Shown here one piece after another: positions 26,150-33,840 of a DNA stretch of 64,000 nt. Position 1 is the first letter of the stretch. Each line of letters begins with the position of its first letter. Source of the stretch: Mycolicibacterium parafortuitum (GTDB lineage Bacteria; Actinomycetota; Actinomycetes; Mycobacteriales; Mycobacteriaceae); the NCBI RefSeq assembly GCF_010725485.1, contig NZ_AP022598.1, positions 1,178,001 to 1,242,000 of the forward strand, written 5' to 3'. The position numbers and the translations under genes are program-made. The notes beneath the pieces were generated by a model that was not told the DNA's origin, ran no database searches, and worked only from the letters and a program-made list of their open reading frames with translations.

Positions 26150-26977
26150 ATGCCCACGGCGTTCCCCGACATCGACGTGCTCGAGGAGGTGCTCGACGTC
26201 GCGGCGCGGGCGCCGTCGGCCGGTAACGCCCAACCGTGGCGCTGGCACGTCGACCGCGGCGGAATACGGCTGCTCGCCGACTGGACCCGCAGCCTCGGCG
26301 ATTCCGACGACGACCGCCGCGACGTGATCCTCAGCTGCGGCGCGGTCCTGCACCACTGCGCGGTCGCGCTCGCCGCCGCAGGCTGGTCGAGCCGGATCCA
26401 GCGCACCCCTGACGACACCGTGCTGGCCGCGCTCGAACTGCACCGGTCAGAACCCGGTGATGGCACCCTCGAGCTGGCCAGGGCCATCACCGATCGCCGC
26501 GCCGACCGCCGCCCCTATCACGGGGCGCTGCCCGCGGGCACGGTCGAGCTGCTGGTGTTGCGGGCGGAGCGCTTCGGCGTCCGGCTGGCGGTGGTCCCGA
26601 CGGCACGGTGGGCCCGACTCGGGGACACCGAGTTCGCGCTGCGCTACGGAGACGCGGCACCCGGCCGCGCCGGCGACGACGCCGTGATGCTGGTGCTGGC
26701 CACCGAGACGGACAGCGAGGCGGCGCGACTGCGGGCCGGGGAAGCGATCAGCGATCTGACGCTGGCCGCCGCCTCACTGGGCCTGGCGAGCTGCCCGCTG
26801 ACCAATCCGCTGAAGGACCCGCGCAACCGGCTCGCGCTGACGTGCGAGGTGTTCGACGGCGAGGCGCACCCGCAGGCGCTGATCAAGCTCGGACCGCGGC
26901 CCGACGGCGAGCTGCCGCCGGCCGCCGCGCGGCGGTCCGTCGCCGAGACGACGGTTTTCGATCTCGGCCAGACCTGA
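26150..26977 (+). CDS. Nitroreductase-family protein (Acg/Rv2032-like)
   Basis: A 275-residue protein. ARAPSAGNAQPWRWHVD is the flavin-binding start of nitroreductases, and SLGLASCPLTNPLKDP is typical of the Acg subgroup known from mycobacterial dormancy regulons. The ATG at 26150 is preceded by GGAGGTG; an in-frame GTG at 26135 is less likely. In Acg proteins the flavin is held with an unusual lid and no reductase activity is found, so enzymatic activity here is uncertain. It converges with arr. Confidence 0.85.
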   Translation: MPTAFPDIDVLEEVLDVAARAPSAGNAQPWRWHVDRGGIRLLADWTRSLGDSDDDRRDVILSCGAVLHHCAVALAAAGWSSRIQRTPDDTVLAALELHRSEPGDGTLELARAITDRRADRRPYHGALPAGTVELLVLRAERFGVRLAVVPTARWARLGDTEFALRYGDAAPGRAGDDAVMLVLATETDSEAARLRAGEAISDLTLAAASLGLASCPLTNPLKDPRNRLALTCEVFDGEAHPQALIKLGPRPDGELPPAAARRSVAETTVFDLGQT

Positions 26978-26988
26978 ACCGAGGCCGC

Positions 26989-27417
26989 TCAGTCGTAGAT
27001 GACGTCGAGCCCTTTGCGCCGCAATTCGGCCAGGCTGTCGCGCATCGCCTGCAGTTGTTCGTCGGAATGCCCGACCCAGTCGGTGATTTCGCCGACGATC
27101 TTCACCGGTTCCCGGGTGCGGAACGACCGGGTCGGGTTGCCGGGCAGCTTCTTGTCGGTGACGTTCGGGTCGTCTTCGAGGGGTCCCTGCGGTTCGACGA
27201 CGTAGATCCGGCCCGGGCCGTCGCCGGTGGCGAGCTCTGCTCCCCACGCCGCGGCGTCGAGCGTCTGGGTCACGTACACATGGTTCATCACTCGTCCGTC
27301 GTCGTAGTTCGACCGGTGCCCCGGCACCAGATGGTCCCCGACCGACAGGTCGGCTTTGGTGCCGTGCAGGTACGCACCGGACTCGTGGACTTCAAAAGGC
27401 TTGGGCCGCTGCGGCAT
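26989..27417 (-). CDS. arr: Rifampin ADP-ribosyltransferase
   Basis: A 142-residue Arr enzyme that inactivates rifamycins by ADP-ribosylating their C23 hydroxyl with NAD+. The sequence matches the Arr family throughout: KPFEVHESGAYLHGTKADL, GHRSNYDDGR, RIYVVEPQGPLEDDPN, LPGNPTRSFRTREP and DWVGHS. Length equals M. smegmatis Arr (about 142). The ATG has GGGGAG four bases upstream. A rifamycin-associated element lies 54-72 bases before the start, so expression is probably induced by rifamycins. Confidence 0.96.
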   Translation of the reverse strand: MPQRPKPFEVHESGAYLHGTKADLSVGDHLVPGHRSNYDDGRVMNHVYVTQTLDAAAWGAELATGDGPGRIYVVEPQGPLEDDPNVTDKKLPGNPTRSFRTREPVKIVGEITDWVGHSDEQLQAMRDSLAELRRKGLDVIYD

Positions 27418-27468
27418 AAGACTCCCCGTTCATCAGCTCGGTCGGACCGCGCGATTGTGCCCCAGCTC

Positions 27469-27490
27469 GGGGGTCTTGCCGCAAGCCCCC
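27469..27490 (-). promoter_or_regulatory. Rifamycin-associated element (RAE) upstream of arr
   Basis: On the minus strand the core GGGGCTTGCGGCAAGACCC (27489 to 27471) is an inverted repeat that differs at one base from the RAE consensus as I remember it (GGGGCTTGCGGCAAGGCCC). This 19-base element is found before rifamycin-inactivating genes in actinomycetes. It lies 54 bases upstream of the arr ATG. TTGCGG within it could be a -35, with CACAAT 19 bases further as a -10. Identity with the RAE is from memory of the published motif. Confidence 0.82.
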
Positions 27491-27529
27491 TGGTGTGCCC
27501 TAAAGTGAGAGTGGGACAAGGAGTTCAGG

Positions 27530-27967
27530 TCACGTGGTGACGCGCAGCTCGGCATCCGGATACGAGCTGAGCGTCACGACCACGGTGCCCGGGCCCGTCA
27601 CGAACGTGGTGTTCGCGTAGCCGATGAAGCCGTAGTGGCCGTCGATGGTCGACACCGCGGTCAGGTCATGGCTGCCCGATGAGCCGGTATCCAGATTCGT
27701 CCATGTCACCGTCTCGGTCAGCGCGCACGATCCGTCGTAGATGCCCGCGTCGTAGTTGATCGCCACCCGCACCCCGTTCTCGACCTGGTAGTCGATCTGC
27801 ACCGGTGTCACCATCGCCTCGCCACGGACCGTTCCGCCGCACGCCGGCGTCGGCTGGACGGCAACCGGGTCGAGATGGGCGAACTGCTCGGCCTGCGCCG
27901 GGGCGGCCGCGAGCCAGGGCAGCGTCACCGCGGCGGCGAGCGCGCCTGCCGCACGAAACCACGTCAT
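27530..27967 (-). CDS. Small secreted protein, unknown function
   Basis: A 145-residue exported protein. The signal peptide (AAGALAAAVTLPWLAAAPAQA) is followed by a beta-rich mature part with two Cys (TPACGGTVRG and GSCALTETVTW) probably joined in a disulfide. No recognised domain. It lies 30 bases downstream of the FGE-type gene on the same strand and may be co-transcribed with it. Confidence 0.75.
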   Translation of the reverse strand: MTWFRAAGALAAAVTLPWLAAAPAQAEQFAHLDPVAVQPTPACGGTVRGEAMVTPVQIDYQVENGVRVAINYDAGIYDGSCALTETVTWTNLDTGSSGSHDLTAVSTIDGHYGFIGYANTTFVTGPGTVVVTLSSYPDAELRVTT

Positions 27968-27997
27968 GCTGGGTTATCGGCGAGCTGCTCGGCGGTG

Positions 27998-28894
27998 TTA
28001 GCCGCGCGAATGCCCGTCCGCGATGCAGCGGAACCCGATGTGGGTGGTGGCGCTGTCCTGGGACTGCGGCGAGCGCGCGGCGGGCCGGTAGCGGTGGCAG
28101 TACTCGGGGGCGCACAGATGCGAGCCGCCCTTGAGCGCCTGGTTGACCGTCGGATCGGCCGACGGGGCCGGCGGACAGCAGCCGTTCGTCGTGGGTTCGT
28201 CGAGCCGATGGTGACGCGAGTACGTCGTGGTGGTCCACTCCCAGACGTTGCCGATCATGTCGACCAGGCCGAACGCGTTCGGCGGGAAGGTGCCGACCGG
28301 GCTTGTCCCGACCCAGCCGAGGGCGCCGTCGTTGCGGTACGGGAACTCGCCCTGCCACGTGTTGGCCATCAGCTCTCCGCCCGGCGCGGCGTCATCCCCC
28401 CAGGCGTATCTGGACGTCGAGCCGGCCCGCGCCGCGTACTCCCACTGGGCTTCGGTGGGCAGCCGGCGCCCGGCCCATGCGGCGTAGGCCGCCGCGTCGG
28501 GGTAGGCCACCTGCACCACCGGATGGTCGGTGCGGTCGTCGATCGAGGACTGCGGTCCGAACGGCCTGCGCCAGCAGGCTCCCGGAACCCAGGTCCACCA
28601 CTGCCGCCAGTCCCGCAGGTCCACCGGGCCGGCCGTGGGCCTGAACACCAGCGCACCGGGCAGCAGATCGGCTTCCGGTACTCCCGGGAAGTCGGCCGGG
28701 TCCAGTGCCTGTTCGGCGACGGTGACGTAGCCGGTGGCATCCACGAACTCGGCGAACTGGGCGTTCGTCACCGGGTGCCGTTCTATCGCGAACGGTTCCA
28801 CGGTCACGGTGTGGACGGGGGCCTCCTCGGGGTAGAAATCGATCGACCCCATCCGGAACGCCCCACCCGGCAGGTCAACGAGGTCCGTCAGCAC
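27998..28894 (-). CDS. Formylglycine-generating enzyme (SUMF1/FGE-type sulfatase maturase)
   Basis: A 298-residue FGE-sulfatase domain protein. It starts LPGGAFRMGS and has HPVTNAQFAEFV, RLPTEAQWEYAARAG, IGNVWEWT and KGGSHLCAPEYCHRYRPAAR. The last block supplies the paired Cys (261 and 266, five apart) that bind copper in true FGEs, so it should be able to oxidise a sulfatase Cys to formylglycine. Length matches M. tuberculosis Rv0712 (299). No sulfatase gene is in the window, so its client lies elsewhere. Confidence 0.93.
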   Translation of the reverse strand: MLTDLVDLPGGAFRMGSIDFYPEEAPVHTVTVEPFAIERHPVTNAQFAEFVDATGYVTVAEQALDPADFPGVPEADLLPGALVFRPTAGPVDLRDWRQWWTWVPGACWRRPFGPQSSIDDRTDHPVVQVAYPDAAAYAAWAGRRLPTEAQWEYAARAGSTSRYAWGDDAAPGGELMANTWQGEFPYRNDGALGWVGTSPVGTFPPNAFGLVDMIGNVWEWTTTTYSRHHRLDEPTTNGCCPPAPSADPTVNQALKGGSHLCAPEYCHRYRPAARSPQSQDSATTHIGFRCIADGHSRG

Positions 28895-28920
28895 CCCGCC
28901 AGGCTAGGCGCATCCGAACG

Positions 28921-29196
28921 TCAATTGCGCACGCTGGTGTCGACCTGAGGCACCTTCACCCGCGGATACAGCTGGCCCAACCAGGGGTTGTTGCTGTCAC
29001 GGCCGTACCCGAAGCCGAAGCCGGTACCGCCCCAGCCGGGGCCGGTCCAGCCGATGCCGGGGCCCCGGTCGTCCTGGCCCCCGAATACCGGGCCGGGTCC
29101 GTCAGCCTGGGCCGGTCCGGCGAATCCGATCACCGCCGCCGACAACGCTCCCGCTGTGACGCTGAGCAAGCCACTGAGCAATCCGATCTTCTTCAC
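28921..29196 (-). CDS. Small Gly/Trp-rich secreted protein
   Basis: A 91-residue exported protein: signal peptide (LLSGLLSVTAGALSAAVIGFAGPAQA), then a Gly/Pro/Trp-rich stretch (repeats of GPGWGG/GFGFGYG type). GTG at 29196 has GGAAGAGG upstream; the longer frame upstream has no support. Mycobacteria make several such low-complexity exported proteins with no known role. Confidence 0.72.
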   Translation of the reverse strand: MKKIGLLSGLLSVTAGALSAAVIGFAGPAQADGPGPVFGGQDDRGPGIGWTGPGWGGTGFGFGYGRDSNNPWLGQLYPRVKVPQVDTSVRN

Positions 29197-29339
29197 GGCT
29201 CTCGCCTCTTCCTTGCCGCTCGGGTCTGCGGGCTGTCGTCCCGCGATGTCTGCTGAAACCCCGGCGCACGCCGAAGAATTCCGTCCCCCGAAACACTCCG
29301 CCCGTTCCCGCCGACGATTTACGTGACTGGAGTAACGTT

Positions 29340-31709
29340 TTGCGGGTGTCTGACGCAGGTTCATCGGTCGTCGAACTCGTCGATGTGGTCGACGACCGAT
29401 TCGGGGGCAAGGCGCTCGGGCTCGCCGAGTTGATCCGCCTCGGCGTGCCGGTGCCACCCGGTTTCGTGATCACCCACGCCACCGGCTGCGCCCTGACCGA
29501 GGTTCTGACCGACCGGTTCACCCGGATGCAGGCGGCCGGTCAGACGCCGGTCGCGGTGCGTTCGTCGGCGGCCGGAGAGGACGGCGCCCAGCTGTCCTTC
29601 GCCGGTCAGTACGACACCGTGCTCGGTGTCGGGTCAACGGACGAGCTCGCCGCCGCACTCGAAAAATGCGTCAGCTCAGCCGAATCCGTGCGTGCCACGG
29701 CGTATCAGGACGGTGCCCCGCCGGCCGCGATGCACCTGGTGGTCCAGCAGATGGTCGACGCGCGCGCTGCCGGTGTGGTGTTCACCGCCGACCCGGCGTC
29801 CGGCCGGCGCGACCTGCTGGTCATCGACGCCGTCCACGGTCTCGGCGAGAGCCTGGTCGACGGATCCGCGTCCTCGGATCACCACGTGCTGACCCACGCC
29901 GGCGAACCGGTGGCCGGTGAGGTCGGCCCGGAGTCGGCGCTCACGGCGGCCGACATCGACCGGATCCGCGACGGCGCACTGCTGGCCGCGCGGCGCTGGG
30001 GACGGCCGCTGGACCTGGAATGGGCGATCGACCGCACCGGTGCGCTGTGGTGGCTGCAGGCCCGGCCGATCACGACGCTGCCCGGTGACCTCAACGAGAT
30101 GGACACGCCGGTCACCGGACCCACCCACGTCTACACGCGGTGCAACATCGGCGAGATGATGCCGGGTGCGTTCTGTCCGTTGACGGCGTCGGTGAGCGGC
30201 CACGCGATCGACTACGCGATGCAGATGGTGCAGGTCGCCGGTGGCGTGCAGAAGCGCTACGAGGACCGCTGCCGCCAGGTCGGGTACTTCTTCGGCCACA
30301 TGTTCCTGAACATGACCGAGGGCACGGCGCTGAGCTCGGGAATCCTCGGCAACTCGCTCGAGCAGTTCTCGCTGTCGGTCTGCGGCCGGGTGATCGACGA
30401 ACTGGAGCCCGGCCCGCCGAAACCCTTCGCGCGCAAGCTGATCAACACCGTTCGGCTCAGCACCTTCGCGCTCAGCTCCGGACCGGCGATCCGCAGGCTG
30501 CCCGATACCATCGCGCGGTTCCCGGCCATCACCAGCCGCGACCCCGCCGTCGTGCTGCGCCAACTCGACGCGGGGCTGGAGATGTACCGCTACGTCACAC
30601 TGGTCCACGTGCGGTCCTCGTCGCGCTCGGCGGTGGCGGCCAATGTGCTGGAGAGCCACCTCGTGCGGCAGGCGGCCAAGCGGGGCGCGGGCGAGACCGC
30701 GGGCAGTGCCGAGGCGATCCGGTTGATGACGGGCGCCGGTGTCGAAAGTGCGCTGATGGTCGAGGAACTCAACGCCGTGGTCGACACCCTGCGCCACGAC
30801 CCTGACGCAGTCGGGGAGTTCCTGGCCGCGTCACCCGGCGAGGCCGTGACCCGGTTGCGGGACAGCGGCAACCCGAGCGGCGCGGCGCTGCGGGGTTTCC
30901 TGGACCGGCACGGCCACCGCGGGTACCGCGAACTGTGCATGCGGGATCCGTCGTGGGCCGACGATCCGGAGGGTCTGGGGTCGATGATGCAGGTGATGCT
31001 GCGGGCCCCGGCGAGGCAGGATCCGTCGGAAACCGCCGCCCCCGAACCGGAGTCGCGCACGCTACGGATGCTCGCCCGGCTCGCCCAGGGCGGCGCGCGC
31101 GGCCGGGAGGAGACCAAATCCCGGATGGCGCTGGTCGCCCACCTGCTCAAGCGGGGTTACCGCCATCTCGGCGAGGTGCTCTGCGACAACGGTGTGCTTC
31201 CCGACGCCGACCTGGTGTTCTTCTTCGACCGTCGCGAGCTGCCGCGGCTGGTGTCGGGCGGCGATGTGACCGAGCTGGTCGAGCGGGCCCGGCTCCGTCG
31301 TGACGCACTCCCGTACCAGGCCGCCCTGGAGTTCGACGACGTCTCGGTCGGACGTCCGACACCGACTGTGCGCCGGCAGGTTTCGACTGACGGCCAGATC
31401 GCGGGACGACCCGCCGGGCACGGCTCGGTGGAAGGTGTGGTCCGGGTGGCCCGTTCGGTCGTCGAGGCCCGGGATCTGCAACCCGGCGAGATCCTGGTCG
31501 CTCCGGTCACCGATGTCGGGTGGACGCCGTACTTCGCGGTGATCGCCGCGCTGGTCACCGACATCGGCAGCTCGGTATCCCACGGCGCCGTCGTCGCCCG
31601 CGAGTACGGGTTGCCGTGCGTGGTGAACACGTTGGTGGGCACCCAGGTGCTGCGCACCGGCGACCGGGTGCGGGTGGACGGCGACCGCGGACTGGTGACG
31701 GTCCTCTAG
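29340..31709 (+). CDS. PEP-synthase/rifampin-phosphotransferase-like three-domain enzyme
   Basis: A 789-residue enzyme with a pyruvate-phosphate-dikinase ATP-binding domain (FGGKALGLAELIRLGVPVPPGF..., VAVRSSAAGEDG, GVVFTADP, LQARPIT; residues 10-250). A helical middle domain (250-690) and a C-terminal swivelling PEP-utiliser domain with phosphorylatable His748 in SVSHGAVVAREYGLP follow. This order, ATP-grasp, substrate domain, His domain, is that of rifampin phosphotransferase (RPH, ~867 aa). The same order also occurs in other PEP-utilising kinases. No RAE is visible upstream. TTG at 29340 has GGAG seven bases before it; GTG at 29346 is an alternative. Rifamycin as substrate is a possibility because of the nearby arr gene, not a conclusion. 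Confidence 0.85.
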   Translation: MRVSDAGSSVVELVDVVDDRFGGKALGLAELIRLGVPVPPGFVITHATGCALTEVLTDRFTRMQAAGQTPVAVRSSAAGEDGAQLSFAGQYDTVLGVGSTDELAAALEKCVSSAESVRATAYQDGAPPAAMHLVVQQMVDARAAGVVFTADPASGRRDLLVIDAVHGLGESLVDGSASSDHHVLTHAGEPVAGEVGPESALTAADIDRIRDGALLAARRWGRPLDLEWAIDRTGALWWLQARPITTLPGDLNEMDTPVTGPTHVYTRCNIGEMMPGAFCPLTASVSGHAIDYAMQMVQVAGGVQKRYEDRCRQVGYFFGHMFLNMTEGTALSSGILGNSLEQFSLSVCGRVIDELEPGPPKPFARKLINTVRLSTFALSSGPAIRRLPDTIARFPAITSRDPAVVLRQLDAGLEMYRYVTLVHVRSSSRSAVAANVLESHLVRQAAKRGAGETAGSAEAIRLMTGAGVESALMVEELNAVVDTLRHDPDAVGEFLAASPGEAVTRLRDSGNPSGAALRGFLDRHGHRGYRELCMRDPSWADDPEGLGSMMQVMLRAPARQDPSETAAPEPESRTLRMLARLAQGGARGREETKSRMALVAHLLKRGYRHLGEVLCDNGVLPDADLVFFFDRRELPRLVSGGDVTELVERARLRRDALPYQAALEFDDVSVGRPTPTVRRQVSTDGQIAGRPAGHGSVEGVVRVARSVVEARDLQPGEILVAPVTDVGWTPYFAVIAALVTDIGSSVSHGAVVAREYGLPCVVNTLVGTQVLRTGDRVRVDGDRGLVTVL

Positions 31710-31840
31710 TCGATCCGGTTCCTGGCATCCATCGATGCGATGCCCTGGGTGGTAGTACTCCGCCCACCTTCCCGGGATGCGCGATGTTGCCTCCCGAAGT
31801 TGTCCTCACCGGAAGGCCGAAGTGCGGCCGACCAGCGTCA

Positions 31841-31857
31841 GACCCCTGTTCGGGGTC
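31841..31857 (+). other. Stem-loop in the leader of the first sigma gene
   Basis: GACCCC-TGTTC-GGGGTC, a perfect six-base stem with five-base loop, ends 29 bases before the sigma start codon. It may affect mRNA stability or translation, or be an operator. The whole 31710-31886 gap holds no gene. Confidence 0.35.
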
Positions 31858-31886
31858 ATGGCCGCGACGGTGCGAGGGAGAACCAG

Positions 31887-32543
31887 ATGGGCTGCGATCC
31901 CGCTGCTGACGGACACACCGACGATTCCGTCCGGTGGTGGTACGACCTGCAGGACGATTCCTCAGCCGGGCACCGCGCCGCGGTGACCCGGATGCACGAC
32001 TACCTGTTCCGCTCGGCGCGCCGGGAGCTCTACCGCGGAGGTACGTCGTACACCGAGAAGGAGATCGACGACATCGCCAACCAGGTCGCGGCGGACGCGC
32101 TGGTGGCCCTGCTGGCGAAACTGCCCGAGTTTCGCGGTGACTGCAAACTCACCACCTGGGCATACCGTTTCGTCGTCCTGGAGCTGTCGCACAAGCTCAA
32201 GATCCGGCGCCGGCACGCCTGGACGCCCCGCCTGCAGCTTGATCCGGACGACCGGGACGCGTTCGGCGATCCGTTCATCCACAACCCCTGCCGGCACGCC
32301 GAGGCCCGCGAGGCAATCCGCGCGGTCGGCCGCGCGTTCACGACGGTCCTGACCGAGCAGCAGCGGCGCGTCTTCGTTGAAACCGTGCTCGAGGGCGCGG
32401 CCCCGGAAGTCGTCGCCGAGAGGTACGGCATGTCGCGGAACGCGCTGTACAAGAGCATCTTCGACACCCGCCGTAAGATTCGCGGATTTCTGGCCGCTAA
32501 TGGATTCGAAGTCGATGGCTGGTCACTGACGAACCCCGCCTGA
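31887..32543 (+). CDS. ECF-type RNA polymerase sigma factor, first of two
   Basis: A 218-residue sigma factor. Region 2 has EIDDIANQVAADALVALLAKLPEFRGDCKLTTWAYRFVVLELSHKLKIRRRHAW, with the ECF 'F.W.y.ia.n...d..R' pattern. Region 4 has LTEQQRRVFVETVLEGAAPEVVAERYGMSRNALYKSIFDTRRKIR, an HTH. The ATG at 31887 is preceded by GGGAG; longer upstream frames look like noise. It is 33 bases from the second ECF gene. No zinc-binding anti-sigma gene is next to the pair. Confidence 0.85.
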   Translation: MGCDPAADGHTDDSVRWWYDLQDDSSAGHRAAVTRMHDYLFRSARRELYRGGTSYTEKEIDDIANQVAADALVALLAKLPEFRGDCKLTTWAYRFVVLELSHKLKIRRRHAWTPRLQLDPDDRDAFGDPFIHNPCRHAEAREAIRAVGRAFTTVLTEQQRRVFVETVLEGAAPEVVAERYGMSRNALYKSIFDTRRKIRGFLAANGFEVDGWSLTNPA

Positions 32544-32576
32544 CCGAACCCACCCACCACGAAGCAGGTCACATCC

Positions 32577-33134
32577 ATGCCCACAGTCGACAACCGCGAT
32601 TCCGGGGACTCCTTCACGGTCGAAGCCCTTCCGCTGCGTGCCGACCTTCTGCGCGTCGCATACCGCTACACGCGCAACGCCGCCGACGCCGAGGAACTCG
32701 TCCAGGAGACGTACCTGAGTGCCTGGACGAGTTACGGAACCTACCAACCTGGGACGAACATCCGCGCCTGGCTGGTGCGAATCCTGGTGAACAACTGGGT
32801 GAACAGCTATCGGAAATCGACACGGCGCGTGCGGGAAACCCTCTCCGGTTGTCTGGCCCACGAACCGGCGGTCCATGCGATGACCGCCACCCCGTCCGCA
32901 GAGGACGTGGTGCTGCGAGACCACACCGACGAGGCCGTGAAGCGAAGCGTGGCAAGGCTACCGACGGGTTTTCAGGCGGTGATCTTCTACGCCGACATCT
33001 GCGATTACACGCTCAAGGAGGTCGCGGCGATCCAGAGCATCCCGCTCGGGACGGCGATGTCGCGGCGGCACCGGGGACTGCAGAGGCTGCGCACCCAGCT
33101 CGGCACCCCCGACACACAGCCCAGTGTGCGGTGA
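32577..33134 (+). CDS. ECF-type RNA polymerase sigma factor, second of two
   Basis: A 185-residue SigE/SigH-like ECF factor. Region 2 (RVAYRYTRNAADAEELVQETYLSAW, NIRAWLVRILVNNWVNSYRK) and region 4 (LPTGFQAVIFYADICDYTLKEVAAIQSIPLGTAMSRRHRGLQRLR) are complete. It differs from its upstream neighbour in both regions, so the two are not a recent tandem copy. A 40-residue membrane peptide overlaps its stop codon. It may be controlled by the first factor or by that peptide (inference). Confidence 0.92.
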   Translation: MPTVDNRDSGDSFTVEALPLRADLLRVAYRYTRNAADAEELVQETYLSAWTSYGTYQPGTNIRAWLVRILVNNWVNSYRKSTRRVRETLSGCLAHEPAVHAMTATPSAEDVVLRDHTDEAVKRSVARLPTGFQAVIFYADICDYTLKEVAAIQSIPLGTAMSRRHRGLQRLRTQLGTPDTQPSVR

Positions 33135-33253
33135 CGGACGTGATCACTCTGTGGCGCAACGACATCGACCCTCTGTATGTGTCGGTACGGACGTGCGTGG
33201 TCACCATGGGGTTGATCGCGACCCTGATGACGCTCGTCGTGGCGTCGTGGTGA
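33131..33253 (+). CDS. Forty-residue single-pass membrane peptide coupled to the ECF sigma gene
   Basis: Short open frame that starts GTG at 33131, overlapping the sigma stop (GTGA). It encodes VTDVITLWRNDIDPLYVSV, then a membrane helix RTCVVTMGLIATLMTLVVASW, and ends at 33253. The overlap suggests translation with the sigma factor. Tiny anti-sigma-like or membrane-tether roles are possible, but nothing known matches. Confidence 0.5.
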   Translation: MTDVITLWRNDIDPLYVSVRTCVVTMGLIATLMTLVVASW

Positions 33254-33281
33254 CACCGTCGGGCACGCCTACCGTGTGCTC

Positions 33282-33683
33282 ATGACCGAGTCCAACAAAG
33301 TTCTGGTCCGCAGGTTCTTCACCGCGGTCGAAGACGGTGACTTCGACGTCTTCGACGAGATCGTCGCGCAGGATTACGACGACCACCTTCCCGGCCGGCC
33401 ACCCGGCCGGGAATCCCTCAAAACCTACTTCCGCGGGTTGCGGGAGGCCTTCCCGGATCTTCGGCTGCCGATCGCGCAGATGATCGCCGAGGGAGACCGC
33501 GTCGCGGTGCTCAACGCCGTCCAGGGCACCCACCGCGGCGAGTTCCTCGGCCTCGCCCCCACCGGCCGCAGCGTCGACGCCCCGGCGTTCCAGCTGTACC
33601 GGATCCAGGACGGTCGACTGGCCGAACACTGGGAGGTCGCCGACTTCGCGACGCTGCAGCGGCAGCTGACCGGGCCGGCCTGA
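33282..33683 (+). CDS. SnoaL-like ester cyclase-type protein
   Basis: A 133-residue NTF2-fold protein with the SnoaL ester-cyclase pattern (AVEDGDFDVFDEIVAQDYDDHLPG; GTHRGEFLGLAPTGRSV; FQLYRIQDGRLAEHWEVAD). ATG at 33282 was preferred over an in-frame GTG two codons earlier. Such proteins often follow ECF sigma genes in actinobacteria, sometimes fused to them (SigJ type), which may explain the position. Confidence 0.86.
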   Translation: MTESNKVLVRRFFTAVEDGDFDVFDEIVAQDYDDHLPGRPPGRESLKTYFRGLREAFPDLRLPIAQMIAEGDRVAVLNAVQGTHRGEFLGLAPTGRSVDAPAFQLYRIQDGRLAEHWEVADFATLQRQLTGPA

Positions 33684-33840
33684 CACAGATCACACCGGCT
33701 CGCAAAACACCGGTTCGCCTGCGCCTTCGCGGCGATTCGATCACAGCTGCACGCCCCCGGCCTGCAGATACCGGGGAAAGTCGGACCGGCCGTCTACCAT
33801 TCCCTCGGCACCCCTCCCCGACGATGGAAAGACACCAGAC

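Noticed and set aside
29200..29339. Search for a second rifamycin-associated element upstream of the PEP-utilising enzyme
   Set aside because: No CTTGCGGCAAG-like palindrome is present in this gap, so RAE control of that gene cannot be claimed.
33684..33840. Gap upstream of the topoisomerase pair as a possible small RNA or riboswitch
   Set aside because: Apart from a -10-like TACCAT, no stable conserved structure is evident; considered a promoter region only.
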